A DNA stretch of 64,000 bases from contig NC_135564.1 in assembly GCF_964340395.1 (NCBI RefSeq), positions 15,712,457 through 15,776,456 on the forward strand, given 5' to 3'. The stretch is from Glandiceps talaboti. Taxonomy: Eukaryota; Hemichordata; Enteropneusta; Spengelidae. The notes beneath the pieces were generated by a model, which saw nothing but the letters and a program-made list of their open reading frames with translations, was not told the origin of the DNA and did not search any database. Every line of letters begins with the position of its first letter. Position 1 is the stretch's first letter. Positions 31,741-43,479 of this stretch are shown here, piece by piece. The position numbers were made by a program, and so were the translations under genes.

Positions 31741-33255
31741 TCAGTTCCAAAGAAAAAGACTATCAAGGTCATGAATGATCTCCGCCCAGTATAGCATTAA
31801 CATCAGCTGTCATGAAAATATTTGAAAGAGTTCTACTCCCTCACCTCTAGGTTTTAGTATCTGCGTTCATGGACCCTTTACAGTTTGCATACAGAAGCAA
31901 ACGTAGTGTTGAAGACGCTATTATATTCGTCTTACAACATTTATTCACATTTAGACAATCCAGGAACCTTTATACGCCTTATATTTTTCGACTTTTCAAG
32001 CGCTTTCAATACGATACAGCCACATTTACTAGCAGAAAAACTTTTAGATATCAATCTCAATATTCCAATAGTTCTATGGACACTGGATTATCTTACAAAC
32101 CGACCGCAGTACGTGAAAGTTTATAAAGATGTGCTCTCCAACACTCTATACACAAATACCGGGGCACCACAGGGGACAGTACTGTCTCCCTTTCTATTTT
32201 CGCGATTGTAGAAATTCGCACGAGTCGTGCCAAACTGCTAAGACTGACTGGACTGATAACTGACGACGACGAAGACACATCGTATAGACAAGAAATAAGT
32301 ACATTTGTAAGCTGGTGTGACCGGAACTATCTAGAACTTAATGTACTAGGTAAAACCAAGGAAATTATTATCGATTTTAGGAGAAAGTCGTCTGTGTACG
32401 AAGATATTTTAATCAAGGGTGAAGTTGTCGATAGAGTTGAAACATATACATATTTAGGGATGACTCTCGATGCTTTCATGGAAACAGAACACACATGCCA
32501 TTGTCAAAAAACTTCACAGTCGATTGTACTGCCTGAGGAAACTGAGATCTTTTAATGTTAGCGTAGATCTACTACAAATGTTTTAAACTTCAACTTTGAG
32601 CACTGTTTTCACTTTTGGATTAGTATGTTGGGCTGGAAATATTACTAAACAAGACAAAGACAGACTTGACAAAATCATCAGAAAAGCAGCTGGGGAGGTT
32701 GATAAAAAACAGACTAACATTGACAACATATACCACAGACAAATTACAGACAGACTGGGAACAATATTAGCTGACGACATAAATCCACTTAGGCCAGAAC
32801 TTGACAGACGACGTATAGAAAGAAGCGGCAGACTCAGACTACCACGCACCAGAACAACACGCTATAAGCAATCATTCATTCCAGCAGCAATTAAATTACA
32901 CAACTATCAGACAGACCTCGATTCTAGTCCTACATGCTCACAAGTCTAGCTGTGGCCACTCTTTTTTAACGCCTACTCTTTTCGAGTTATCGTCGTTCTT
33001 TTATCCGGGTTATGTACGTGTTTTGATTGTGAAAGTCTTGTTTTTATGTACTCGTTTTATTGTTTTTATCTACTCGTTTAAATTGTTTTTGTTTGTATGG
33101 CAGACACTATAATTTCCTGACAAGGATCAATAAAGTTTTATTGTATTGTATTGTATTGTATTGTATTGTATTGTATTCTATTGTATTGTATTGTATTGTA
33201 TCGTATCGTATCGTATCGTATCGTATCGTATCGTATCGTATCGTATTGTATTGTG
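31740..33255 (+). mobile_element. Decayed CR1/Jockey-superfamily LINE, 5'-truncated, with (TATTG)n 3' tail
   Basis: Reverse transcriptase blocks appear in order across shifting frames: MNDLRPV (about 31.77 kb), DPLQFAYRSKRSVEDAI, FFDFSSAFNTIQPHLL (block A region), NTGAPQGTVLSPFLFSRL (block B), then EISTFVSWCDRNYLELN, ETYTYLGMTLD, and a C-terminal part ending near 32949 (VLSTVFTFGLVCWAG, RRRIERSGRLRLPRTRTTRY). The expected FADD catalytic box is not visible and several frame breaks are present, so it is inactive. The 3' end reads AATAAAGTTTTATTG and runs into (TATTG)n then (TATCG)n, the short tandem tail typical of CR1/L2-type LINEs. No endonuclease region remains. Confidence 0.85.
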
Positions 33256-33660
33256 TTGTATTGTTATATTGTACTTTCCTGCTTTACTTCGAACCGCGGG
33301 TGATTTAGACTTGACTTGTGCAAATATTTTCCTTGCTTTCCTTGCGAATATTCTGCATGCCTTTCAAGAAAGCCTGTCGACAATGTATAAAATGTCTATC
33401 TCCTACAAAAAAAGAGATGATATTTGAACCAAAGAAAATGGATATTCACGAACTCATCAGTGACAAAAGTCAGATTCTAAAACTATTTCTTTTCTTTTTA
33501 CAAAACCCTGTACACTTTTTTTGATTCTGACTTTATCTAAAAAAAAACAAACACTGATATGTGCTGACTGCAGCAAGTTGACGGTATACTTTTTACCAAT
33601 TGTGAACCTTTTATATTTCATTTCTAGGTGTGTTTCTCTGCAGTGTGTGTAGCGCAACAA

Positions 33661-33661
33661 A

Positions 33662-33692
<31 letters not shown>

Positions 33693-33908
33693 CGATTGAT
33701 TGATTGATTGATTGATCGATTGATTGATTGATTGATCGATCGATTGATTGATCGATTGATTGATCGATCGATTGATTGATCGATTGATTGATCGATTGAT
33801 CGATTGATTGATCGATCGATCGATTGATTGATTGATCGATTGATTGATTGATTGATCGATTGATCGATCGATCGATCGATCGATTGATCGATCGATCGAT
33901 CGATTGAT
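33661..33908. repeat. (GATT)n / (GATC)n tetranucleotide array, about 62 units
   Basis: GATT units are mixed with GATC units, the GATC share rising toward the right end. It follows GCGCAACAAAGATTGATT, which resembles the 3' end of an L2/CR1-type LINE. The same tail motif follows the LINE piece at 60354. The array ends 135 bp upstream of the 7SL gene. Confidence 0.9.
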
Positions 33909-33966
33909 TAATTATACGTTAGTACAAGACAGGGGGAATTCTGGGCAAACTACAATTTCAATAATC

Positions 33967-34017
33967 TGACGTCATGAAAGGTGAATGGACTATCACAGGA
34001 TATCCGACACATATAAG
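33967..34017 (+). promoter_or_regulatory. Candidate 7SL promoter: CRE (TGACGTCA) and TATA-like box
   Basis: A perfect TGACGTCA lies at 33967-33974, 69-76 bp before the inferred 7SL start. ATATAAG lies at 34011-34017, about 26-32 bp before it. The human 7SL promoter uses an upstream ATF/CRE site and a TATA-like element with internal Pol III signals, so the pair supports this copy being transcribed. The elements are seen directly; function is inferred. Confidence 0.6.
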
Positions 34018-34042
34018 AAATGTTATAATTCGATGTCCAAAC

Positions 34043-34342
34043 GGCTGGGCGTTGTGGCGTGCGCCTGTAATCTAGTTACTTGGAGGCCTGGATGTTGGAC
34101 GGCTTGAGATTGGGAGTTCTGCTTGTCGTTGTTCTATGGAGATCGGGCGTCCGTGCTAAGCTCGGCATCGATATGGTCGCTTTGGCGGAGGCCGTGACGA
34201 CCAGGTCGCATAATGAGAGACGTACTGGCCCAGGGCGGAAACGCAGCAGGCAAAAGTCTCCGTGTGGAGCAGTAGTGGGATCGCGCCCGTGAATAGGCAG
34301 CGGCTGGTAGCCCAATCAACATAGTTAAACTTCATCCTTTTT
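34043..34342 (+). ncRNA. 7SL: 7SL RNA, RNA subunit of signal recognition particle
   Basis: SRP RNA scaffolds the particle that pauses translation and targets secretory ribosomes to the ER. The sequence follows metazoan 7SL from end to end. The 5' Alu domain reads GGCTGGGCGTTGTGGCGTGC then GCCTGTAATC (human GCCGGGCGCGGTGGCGCGTG, CCTGTAGTC). Next come GATCGGGCGTCCGTGCTAAG and CTCGGCATCGATATGGT. The S-domain core is GGCCCAGGGCGGAAACGCAG, then CAGCAGG, AGCAGTAGTGGGATCGCGCC and CGTGAATAG, nearly identical to human helix 8 and its asymmetric loop. The 3' side of the Alu domain (CAACATAG) follows, then a T5 run at 34338-34342 that fits Pol III termination. Length is about 295-300 nt (human 299). The 5' and 3' ends are set by similarity and could be off by a few bases. 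Confidence 0.95.
34338..34342 (+). terminator. Pol III T-run after 7SL
   Basis: Five T residues follow the 7SL 3' end, the minimum usual Pol III stop signal. Confidence 0.6.
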
Positions 34343-34727
34343 GGGTCCATATTTGGGTCCATATTTGAAAATAAGATCTAAAACCTCCATTTTGACAGAT
34401 GTTCTAAGTTATGAATTCATTTAGAAAAAAAAAGACTTCCTACAGTGATGTATACGTACTAGTTATCTCTGGAACCGTTAACCATACGCTATTTAACTTC
34501 ATATTAAACATTGGAATTCTTATTTTGCCCATGAAAGAACGTTTGAAATTATTTTCTTTTATCCCAAATGACATAATAAGCAAAGTATCTTTAAATGTAT
34601 AATTGCAACATTTGGTGTACAAGGTGTGTCTAGTTTTAAAGTTCGACTGATCTATTATAATTTGAGTGACTCATATCGCCAAATCTCACCGAATACAATT
34701 TACAGAGCATTGAGGGCGCTCTTCTAA

Positions 34728-34823
34728 AATGCTCGCCGCTCAGAGTCAGAAGACAGAACTCAAACCTGGGGCCATCCTTTATTTCAAGGCACCGTAGGAG
34801 AGTTTGGCCACTCAGCTACGAGT
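34728..34823 (-). mobile_element. tRNA-derived SINE-like head
   Basis: On the minus strand, TAGCTGAGTGGCC fits a Pol III A box and GGTTTGAGTTC fits a B box about 50 bp later. The spacing resembles a class-II (Ser/Leu-like) tRNA head. No intact acceptor stem can be drawn, so it is not a working tRNA. The SINE body and tail are not defined. Confidence 0.4.
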
Positions 34824-35340
34824 AAACGAACTTTTTAAAAATCGATGACAAAAAAGAAGTAAATTAGAGCAAATGGTTGCAGTAGTCTAGTCCGAAATAT
34901 ATCCGAGTAAGAATACAATGGAATAAGAAAAATAATTCGCACATGAAGGGCAATATATATATTACACGAATGAGGTGTTATTAAGCTGGTACCTATATAC
35001 AAACCACAGGGTCGTCAATCCATCCACCCGACGTCCGCCCAACCATCTATATATCCTTTCAATTCACACCACTTCAATTCACATCACCGTATAAGTTCAC
35101 AAAAATGCATTGTGGTCCAGTTACCAAAATACTGTATGTAATGTCCAGCAAATGGTTTATTCGTCTAAGCAAGCCGTGTGTATGGAATTTTCTCCTGGAA
35201 TTTCTTCAAATCGCCTCGGGCGACCTCGCTTAGTGCACTTCGGAACACATCAATGTTCAAATCCCTGCATTTGCATCGCCGTAAGGCACAGCCTCCTTTA
35301 CTACACCGTCCAAGACACAGAAGAAATACATGTAACAGCT

Positions 35341-35464
35341 AGCTCTGGTTTACGAGAATGTGTATTTTGGGGAAGACAAAAGTGTTTTAAGTTTTATTTT
35401 TTAACAGCTCTGGTTTACGAGAATGTGTATTTTGGGGAAGACAAAAGTGTTTTAAGTTTTATTA
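35341..35464. repeat. Exact 65-bp tandem duplication
   Basis: AGCTCTGGTTTACGAGAATG starts at 35341 and again at 35406. About 58 bp is identical between copies, so the duplication is recent. Confidence 0.95.
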
Positions 35465-35899
35465 AAGATGAATCTGGGAAAATAATTCTTTTATAACGAA
35501 TAAAACAACAATATATATATATAAATAAATAAATGTAAGATGTTTGTTGAATCTCGAAGAACCTGGGTATTTACGGGTTGTACACTTTATAAAGTTCATT
35601 GCATGGAATGGTGAGAAGTTGCAGTGCCTGAACGCAACTTTAAGATAGAGAACAATGTTTAGTTTCACTAACCTGGCAGTGTATAACGTTGTTATGCCAT
35701 CGCCAAGTTATGTTCACCAATGAAGCGATGAAGCGATACCCATTGTTGGCAAAATATTACTTTGGGCGTGTGCAAGAGAAATTTACAAAATAACTTCGTT
35801 ATACGAAGTTTAGTTCAATGTTCTCGTGTCAAAGATCAGTGTGTAAACAGTTACGGCGGTTGCTAGACGACTAGCGTTCTATTTATACAAAGGCGCAAT

Positions 35900-36150
35900 A
35901 GCGAATATCACGTGATATAAACTTTTACGCATGTGAAATCAACAGAACAATATGCAAGTATTTAATTATCACGTCATAGAATCGAAACTTCTGCCGAATG
36001 AAATAGTACACAAAACAAATATGCAGATATGATTATTTGATTATCACGTGATAGAAAATTTTACCGAATGAAATCGCGCACAGAACAAATATGCAAATGT
36101 AGTTATTTGATTGTCACGTGATAGAAACGTTTACCGAATGGAATCGCGCA
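35900..36150. repeat. ~61-75-bp tandem array with TCACGTGA palindromes
   Basis: Four units, each with ATTATCACGT(G/C)A followed by TAGAAA..TTTACCGAATGAAAT, then CGCACAGAACAAATATGCA. The palindrome starts at 35908, 35969 (TCACGTCA variant), 36044 and 36114. ATGCAAAT octamer-like sequence occurs in the last interval. Confidence 0.8.
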
Positions 36151-38030
36151 CAGAACAAAATGTACATGTAAGCATTTGACCGCAGAATCAGAAAAATCGC
36201 GACCTTTGGCTTTCGCTTCTGACTCGACTCAGGTTGTATCAATGAAATATATAATGAATCGTATACGAAACAAGAATTATATTGTAACGGTAGTGTGAGA
36301 AATTGTCAAGATGTCGTGAAATAATTTAATTTTAATCTTATTTATTTTCTGAAGCACCTTTTCTATTCATTAATATTCAAAAGCGCTGTACACACAATAG
36401 ATTTAAAAGCATGGTAAACAATCAAACAGCTAGTAGAGCTAAAAACAACAAAACAAAATAAAATTGTATTTCTCAAAGAATGGTATGTAATCTATTTAAA
36501 CAAAAATAAAATTGTATTTCTCAAAGAATTTGTATGTAATCTATTTAGTAGTAGTAAAAGTCAAACAAGTAAGATGTGTATAATTTTACGCACATTACCT
36601 CAGACTGGTATTGTCCTAGGGAAATAATTAGCGTGACCTAAAAGTTACCATTTTATAGAATAAGTTACTAAAGTCCTAGTGATGTTGACCTTGGTTTATA
36701 ACACGGTTCTTTGGCTCGCTCCCTGTGATTATATCAAACTATAACCATTGGGTTATCTTTAAACGTTTTTTTTTGTTCACCTAGAACATTTTACAATAAA
36801 TTTTGCAAAAGTACAAGGTGTACGACCACTCTTGGGGTATAATTTGGTTTAAAAAGCCATCCGCGCAGTGCAAAATATGTCAAGCCTCCTCTCCATTTTT
36901 TTACTTGCGGACCAGCAATTTTCTCTCCAATCCCCCCCCCCCCCCACGTATACCTTTAGACCTATTTTGTAACATTAATAATATGAGATGCTACAGTGTT
37001 TCAGTATCGAAAACTTCCAAGCGATGGTGGCCATAACAATAATGTTGCCTATCTACTGAAATCTGAAAACTGTAAGTTTAACCTACCAAGTTGCTGCCTC
37101 TTTGTTTCAGACCTAGTATAGTGATAAATTACCTCTTTCATTTCAAAAGGTAGAGAACGCCGTTTGGTTTTGACGAATGACGATGTCGCGAATACTTCAA
37201 ACATCCGTAAGAAAACCTTGAAGCATAGACAGCTAAAAGACAGGAAGAGAAACTGAGGCCGGAGAAGTGTCGTGTAGTGTAGTATTGCCTTATAGTCGAT
37301 GTCAGTATTGCAACATACAGTACAGTGATTACTGCCTACTGAAACTTCACAACACACCCTAATAAAATAGCACACACAAATATCACAATTCCACTCATGA
37401 TATGAACCATTGCTGAATATTGTCATTTTGAAGTTTGAAAAATTATATTCAAATTAGGATAATTAATATGCATGAAGTTTTCTCAAAAGTTAATTGTTCC
37501 TAGACATAAATAGAGTATTTATATATGATTTCATTTCATTTGATACAATAGTTTTTGAAATAGTAGTGGGAGAAAATACTCTAATAGGAAATTATTGTGG
37601 ACCGATTTGGCTAAAATCATTGGAACATATTGCTTCATTGTAGAATATATTTATCAAGTATTAATTAATCTAGTCTAATCTGTCTCTTCAAATAAGGAAA
37701 ACAACAAAATCACAAAAATAGTATGCAAATTAATATAATCAATATGCATGGAATTTATTCAAAAACTAACCACATACAGATATAACCACATGTAACAAGG
37801 GCACCAAATATATATTCATTTGAACCAACAAATTTGAAATAATGTCTAGTGAGAAAATGGTTTAATTGTATGTCTAATTATGCAAAGTGGGTTTTAAAAA
37901 TTTGCTAAAAATGTTATCAGAGATTATGCCATCCATATAGTGTAAATTTGTAAAGAATTAACCAAGTACTGTACAGTCAAACAAAACTGTATGGTATGCA
38001 AATTAGGGTGATTAGCATGTACAATTTTCC

Positions 38031-39880
38031 TCAAAAAGTAATCGTTGAATTATACAATTTTTTTATTAGCGTGTTCATATTGGTATAATTACTTTTGATA
38101 AATGAATGAAAATCAACCACTCTGAGTGAAGCAAGCTGACATTCAGTTGATGCATTCGTTCTCAACAGTGGTAAATTTGAACCGTGATGAAGTTCCATTG
38201 TCTTGCCATGTTGAATACATTCATCGTCGAATTTGCTTTGTAATTTTCTAAATTCCTCTAAATCCGCATGAAATGTGGGTCCATAGTCATTAACTTTCTT
38301 CCAGAATGTCTCATTAAAATGTTCATAGAGTAGAACATCTGCTTGGTTCCATTTCTCTATCTTTGTAGCAAGGGATGGAGATATTTTATAACGTCTGTTC
38401 TCGGTCCGGTTCCCCTTCGAAATATAAAGGATATCTTCGAATTCCCAGCACAGTCGGGATTTTAACAAAATCAGAGATTCATCGTAATAGTCAGTCAACA
38501 GAACTAAATCTAGTTCCTTGTCCAGTTTTGCAATTGTTTGGTTGATGACGTCAACATCCTCATCATAGCGATGATTAAAACCTAAATTATACATCATGCC
38601 GTTTCGTAATTGTTTTTTCATTTTAAACTCATGCTTCTTCATATACTTATCAGGGTCCTTCATAAACTGTTCCAAAGGATTAACATGCTGATTAAGCTTC
38701 ATCTTTTCAGCAATACCATAGTATCCAAAAGTGGATTCGAATTTCTTCACTGGATGACGTAATATCGAGACGTACGTAGCATTTGGTATAACTCTATCAA
38801 GTTCTTCTTTGTTAAAAACCAAGTGATTTGCCATGATGTTGAATTTGTTTCCGAAATTTGGTTTCGTACGATTAACCATTTTATGCGTGAAAGGACGACT
38901 TTCGTCAAAAATTTGATTTCCTTCTGGTATTGCAAATGCCAAGCCATGCTTGTATCCATAACGCTCAATAATGGTACCGGTAGTAGTACTGGCGGTCTTG
39001 TGAGTTTTTACGAAGATGATGTCGGTTATGGGTTTACAGTTGGTATTTTTCTTATCTGGGTTACCAAACCTGAATATTAAATACCAATTGACAACAACAT
39101 GATTACCCGACAATAAATAAATAAATAATATTAAAGGGGCACAAGCTGAAATTATGCGTGTCTAGGCGTAGTTTTTACTGCATATTCAAAATGTACTCGC
39201 ATTTATTGCACCTACTCAATGACATTCAAAAGTACCCTATACAACAATCACTTGCAATTGACTGGACTCAAACCTGGATTTCTGATATAACTCATAAACG
39301 ATCATAGGATGTAATAATATGATACATATCAAAAAAAAATCAGGAAACTCCTACTGTGGAGACAGTTTTTCTAACAATGCCAGAAGACAATCTAGAAGGC
39401 ATACATCGACAACAGGCATGTGGTTTCTTTCACTTGTGTAAAAAGTTCATATAACTCATCTTGACCCACTTTAATATAACTTTCTTTGTCGAGGATATCG
39501 TCAATCTATTAATTGTCCCCTAGATTATAGACCCTACACTAGATTAAACATTGTTTGAAGGCCATTTTGAACTATCACATTTGATAAATTTGCATATAGT
39601 TTGTCCTCTCATTAAACATTTCTCTTCTTGATTTTGAATGGGTTGGAATTGTCTTGAACTTGTAACAGCAAATATTTCTGTAGATGTTCAATAGGAAATC
39701 TCGCCACTAAATTTGGTAAAGTGGATATTAAACTTACCGTTTATGTAACTTACTTACAAGTTGACTTAGGTGGTTTCGATGTGATACCAATACTGGTGAA
39801 TGTGGTGTTTCATATAGCAGGAGTGTTATTACACTAAACAGTATGACACCAGTCATACATTTGGAGTAGGTACATTTCAT
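38031..39880 (-). CDS. Galactose-3-O-sulfotransferase family protein (Gal3ST / cerebroside sulfotransferase-like)
   Basis: Predicted to transfer sulfate from PAPS to the 3-OH of galactose on glycolipids or glycoproteins in the Golgi. Two exons: 39738-39880 and 38031-39069, joined in phase 2 (ACG|GTAAGT; TTCAG|G), giving 393 residues. The start MKCTYSKCMTGVILFSVITL gives a short cytosolic tail and one hydrophobic anchor (about residues 9-23), a type II Golgi topology. The PAPS 5'-phosphosulfate loop is FVKTHKTASTTTGTIIERYG (about residue 60), and the 3'-phosphate block is YVSILRHPVKKFESTFGYYG. FNIMANHLVFN and LDLVLLTDYYDESLILL are also family blocks. Several N-glycosylation sequons are visible (NRT, NAT, NQT, NET, NST). 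Length fits vertebrate Gal3STs (about 400-480) at the short end. The acceptor substrate cannot be told. There are other Gal3ST paralogues in animals, so no number is given. Confidence 0.92.
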
Positions 39881-40712
39881 GAATTGTTTTCAGCTGTTAA
39901 AAAAAGAGACAATTTCTGATTTTCAAACGACTGATTTGAATCGATTTGAAGGAGACCCGTCGACACGTCATAGCAATATTCAAGCAGTCTTCTCCATGAA
40001 CAAGTTAACGCTACCGGGGTCGCCGCACCCTCTTGTTAAATTTAGAAGTAAAATACTTCCAAAGAACTATTTTCTGGTAAAGTGAAGAAAAAGACCCATG
40101 CAAACTACCGTCACATCAATGGTCTGAGGTCATTGTAGTTGCTTTACACGTAACTGCGTAAAAATGAACGATGAACTACAAAAAATTCTTTGTGAAAAGA
40201 ACAATAAAGACGACCAGGATTTTGCCCTGAACAAGGAAATACTTCCAAAGATCTATTTTGAAGTAAACGTGAAGAAAAAGACTCGTGAAAACCACCGTCA
40301 CATCGATCAGCGACGATCTTTCATCATCAAAAAAGAAGAAAGAACGCACTGTACATAATCAGAATGAGGGTGGGGTGGGGGTAATTCATGCAGATCTCCA
40401 AACTGAAAGTGATCCAGGGTATGCACATACTCACTCTGTAGTACAATGCAATGTACTTCGGACGATAGCAATATACAGTGTTGCTGTTGCTTGTATTCAT
40501 TGAATCTTTCAAACGTTAAAGGTAAATTCGTGGGGGTTTTATACGTGTACATAAAATAGTCACCGTGGTGTTTTTTACTGATTATAGTTCAAATAAAGCG
40601 TTCATTATGCAGTACGTTGAGCATTCAGTTTCTATTTTAGGGATTTTAAATCAATGTTTTACAATTTATGGAAAACCAGATTTAAACTGAATGCCTCCCG
40701 TAAGGGAGTCAC

Positions 40713-40813
<101 letters not shown>

Positions 40814-40849
40814 CTATGGTAACAGGCTTTTTTGGGACAAGCGTGTTTT

Positions 40850-41720
40850 CTTAGGTTAATGGTTATGCAAATTTATACAGAATTTGAAGTGCGCATGATA
40901 CTGCTTAATTACTGAATATCGTTCATTATTCAAAATACTCATTAAAGGTAAAAGTTGTAGCAACAAACTTCATAGGACAGGTGCGTATTATTATGGTTGA
41001 TATATGTACCATATTATACGAAATTTGAAGCTCGTATTTTAAAGATACAGCCTAGTTACCTAAAATCATTAATTATGCAAAGTTTTCATTAAAACTCTAA
41101 GCTGTATCAACAACTTTTATAGGACATATCCGTTTTGTTATGGTTAACGTATGTACTAAATGATATGAAATTCAAATATGCATTTTTAAGATATATCCTG
41201 ATTACCGAAAATCATTAATCATGCAAATTATTCATTAACACTGTAAGGTACATAAACAGACTTTATAGGGTGTACGGACTTTGTTATGCTTAACATATGT
41301 AGTAAATCATATTGAAATTGAAGTATGCAGTCTTATGATATAGCCTACTACCGAAAATCGTTAATTATGGAAATTATTCATTAACACTGTACAATACATC
41401 AATAAATTTTATAGGACAAATGCACTTTGTTATGTTCAACCATAGACAGTGGAGGGGAGACCCTGTGGTTCAACGAATACACTAACTTTAATAATACATG
41501 AAGTATGCAGTCTTACTTGATTTCATTGATATGCAAATTTCCCAAATTAACATGACCAGATCTCGCTCAAAAACTACTCAGGTCTAGCCATTCTCCAAAA
41601 CATTATATGTACCAAATTAAGTATAAATCAGCCAGCCGTTTTTAAGAAAACGATGACACAGGCACGGCCGGACGAACGGACACGCGGACAGACATCACCA
41701 TTTTATTACCGCCTGCCTTA
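40850..41720. repeat. Degenerate ~145-bp tandem repeat element
   Basis: ATTAATTATGCAAA..TTCATTAA, TATAGGACA and TTTGTTATGGTTAACGTATG-type blocks recur three to four times at roughly 140-150-bp spacing. It ends in ACGGCCGGACGAACGGACAC then CATTTTATTACCGCCTGCC, a terminus like that at 10.3 kb. A non-autonomous element with internal tandem units is likely. Confidence 0.6.
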
Positions 41721-42289
41721 CGGGATCAAGATCAAATACACATGATGATACAAAGAATGATTACGGCCTGGCTGGGTGCCTACTAAAGGCGTCATTATGT
41801 ATATGACAAGAATCCCCCTGCCTGTTAGACTAAACATGATAACTATAACTTGACATTATGTTAAGCGACCCGATTCGTTCACTTCAAAGTCCACAGACGG
41901 GAAAGTGAAAAAAATAAAATGGCCCGATTAGTGTAAAATGGCCCGATTACGAAAATACCCTTAAGTTGCATGTCCACCGCCACCCTCACCAATCGCGTCG
42001 TTTTAGTCAGCGTATCTAGTGATATTTTCGCAAAAAATATCAATCAAACATTGGTCAAATCAGGAAGATATTTTCATATACTTACCATGGACAAGAAATG
42101 TAATTAGAAACACATCAAACAAGATCCACGCCCAATCGAAGACCAAGTGTGTCAACTACGCAAACGGGACGCCACAGCAAAAGTCCACTACTCATGTCAC
42201 ACTGTGTATTTAAAACACAGACAAAAATCCGTTACGTAACTATCCGCGCGGTGCCATGTTGAGTGGCAGGAACGAACACTTTTAAAAGT

Positions 42290-43205
42290 CAGTGTTCAAA
42301 AGGGGTGACGATATTACAGATTTGCCTGTAGTTGATGTTTCTTTCGATGTCATGAATATCAGTACTGATATTGTACTAAAAGAGACTTGAGTTATAAGTT
42401 CAATTGATACGAACAAATCAATAGGACCTGACAATGGTTTCTGGTATTTTCCTAAAGGAATGTGCAAATGATTCGTTTCTCCCATTGTCATTCATTTTTA
42501 GCATGGCAATATAACCTTCGTTTTTAGTAGGTCTTTGAAGGGGGGTATTGTTCATGTTCCCCTAGCTTTTAAAAAGCTCATATTGTGCCTATATTCAAAT
42601 CAGGGGATAAGAGTGATGTAACAAATTGTAGACCAGTGCATTTGTGTATTGTCAATAGTCAGCAAAGTTTTTGAGAAACGTGTCCATGCTCAGATCTATG
42701 GGCATGTAGAGCAATGTATTAGTGACGACCAACATGGTTTTGTTAAATACCGTAGTACCCAAAAAAATTTAGTCACATAATTTATGTTGATTTTCTTCCT
42801 GATTGTTTCGACAGAAAGCTACAAGTAGATTCAGTATACACAGATTTCAGTGAAGCTTTTGGTTCAGTTACTTAGTCACAAGCTACTAATTCACAAATTA
42901 AACGGGTTTTAGTGGCCGGTTATTACAAAACTATCTCTCAATGAGACATCAAGAGCTATACACTGGAACAACTTACCTCTTGATGTTAGGTCCAAATCAT
43001 CAAGGAATGTTTTTCGTAACTTACTAAAAGATTTTCTTCACCAGATGTGAATATACTGCAACTCATGTTAATTTACAATATATAAATTTCATAGATCATT
43101 TAGATTTGTTTCCTTGCTTTGGCTACTGAACGCGTTCCAGGAGTTCCACAGGGATCACTAGTGCTATTGGGTCCTTTCATGTTTGTTCTATATGTAAATA
43201 ATCTC
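42290..43205 (+). mobile_element. Decayed LINE fragment (reverse transcriptase region)
   Basis: Blocks in order: TDLPVVDVSFDVMNISTD, DTNKSIGPDNG (the usual KSxGPDG block), VPIFKSGDKSDVTNCRPVHL, HAQIYGHVEQCISDDQHGFV, then out of order LPLDVRSKSS and VPGVPQGSLVLLGPFMFVLY with VNNLPD. The catalytic YADD-type box is absent, frames are broken and the 3' part looks rearranged. A CATA microsatellite follows directly. Confidence 0.75.
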
Positions 43206-43210
43206 CCAGA

Positions 43211-43248
43211 TGTTCGTACATACATACATACATACATACATACATACA

Positions 43249-43280
<32 letters not shown>

Positions 43281-43352
43281 ATACATACATACATATAATA
43301 CATACATACATACATACATACATACATACATACATACATACATACATACATA
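43211..43352. repeat. (CATA)n microsatellite
   Basis: About 35 CATA units with two small ATAATACAT interruptions, abutting the LINE fragment. Confidence 0.95.
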
Positions 43353-43479
43353 CGTACCGGTGACTTTACTATAGATGCAATATTAATACCCCTATACCAA
43401 TGTTACGGAACCATTTTTAAGTGACATGGGAAACTCATTTAAAACTTACATTTACGTTAGCTTTTCGAAGCTTGGCAAT

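Larger units (their letters stand above)
34824..38030. other. Spacer between 7SL and the sulfotransferase gene, no gene seen
   Basis: AT-rich. Contains the 65-bp direct duplication at 35341, the TCACGTGA array at 35.9-36.2 kb and another local duplication (AAAATTGTATTTCTCAAAGA at about 36458 and 36507). Open frames of about 125 codons on each strand (35.1-35.5 and 37.05-37.43 kb) show no domain and are not called. Confidence 0.55.

Noticed and set aside
34728-34823. Possible tRNA gene on the minus strand
   Set aside because: A- and B-box-like sequences exist, but no complete cloverleaf or acceptor stem can be drawn; treated as a SINE-like head instead.
35110-35496. 128-codon plus-strand frame
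   Set aside because: Includes both copies of a recent 65-bp duplication and no domain; likely chance.
37049-37426. 125-codon minus-strand frame
   Set aside because: Cys-rich start but no recognisable domain, no splice context and no composition shift; chance frame.
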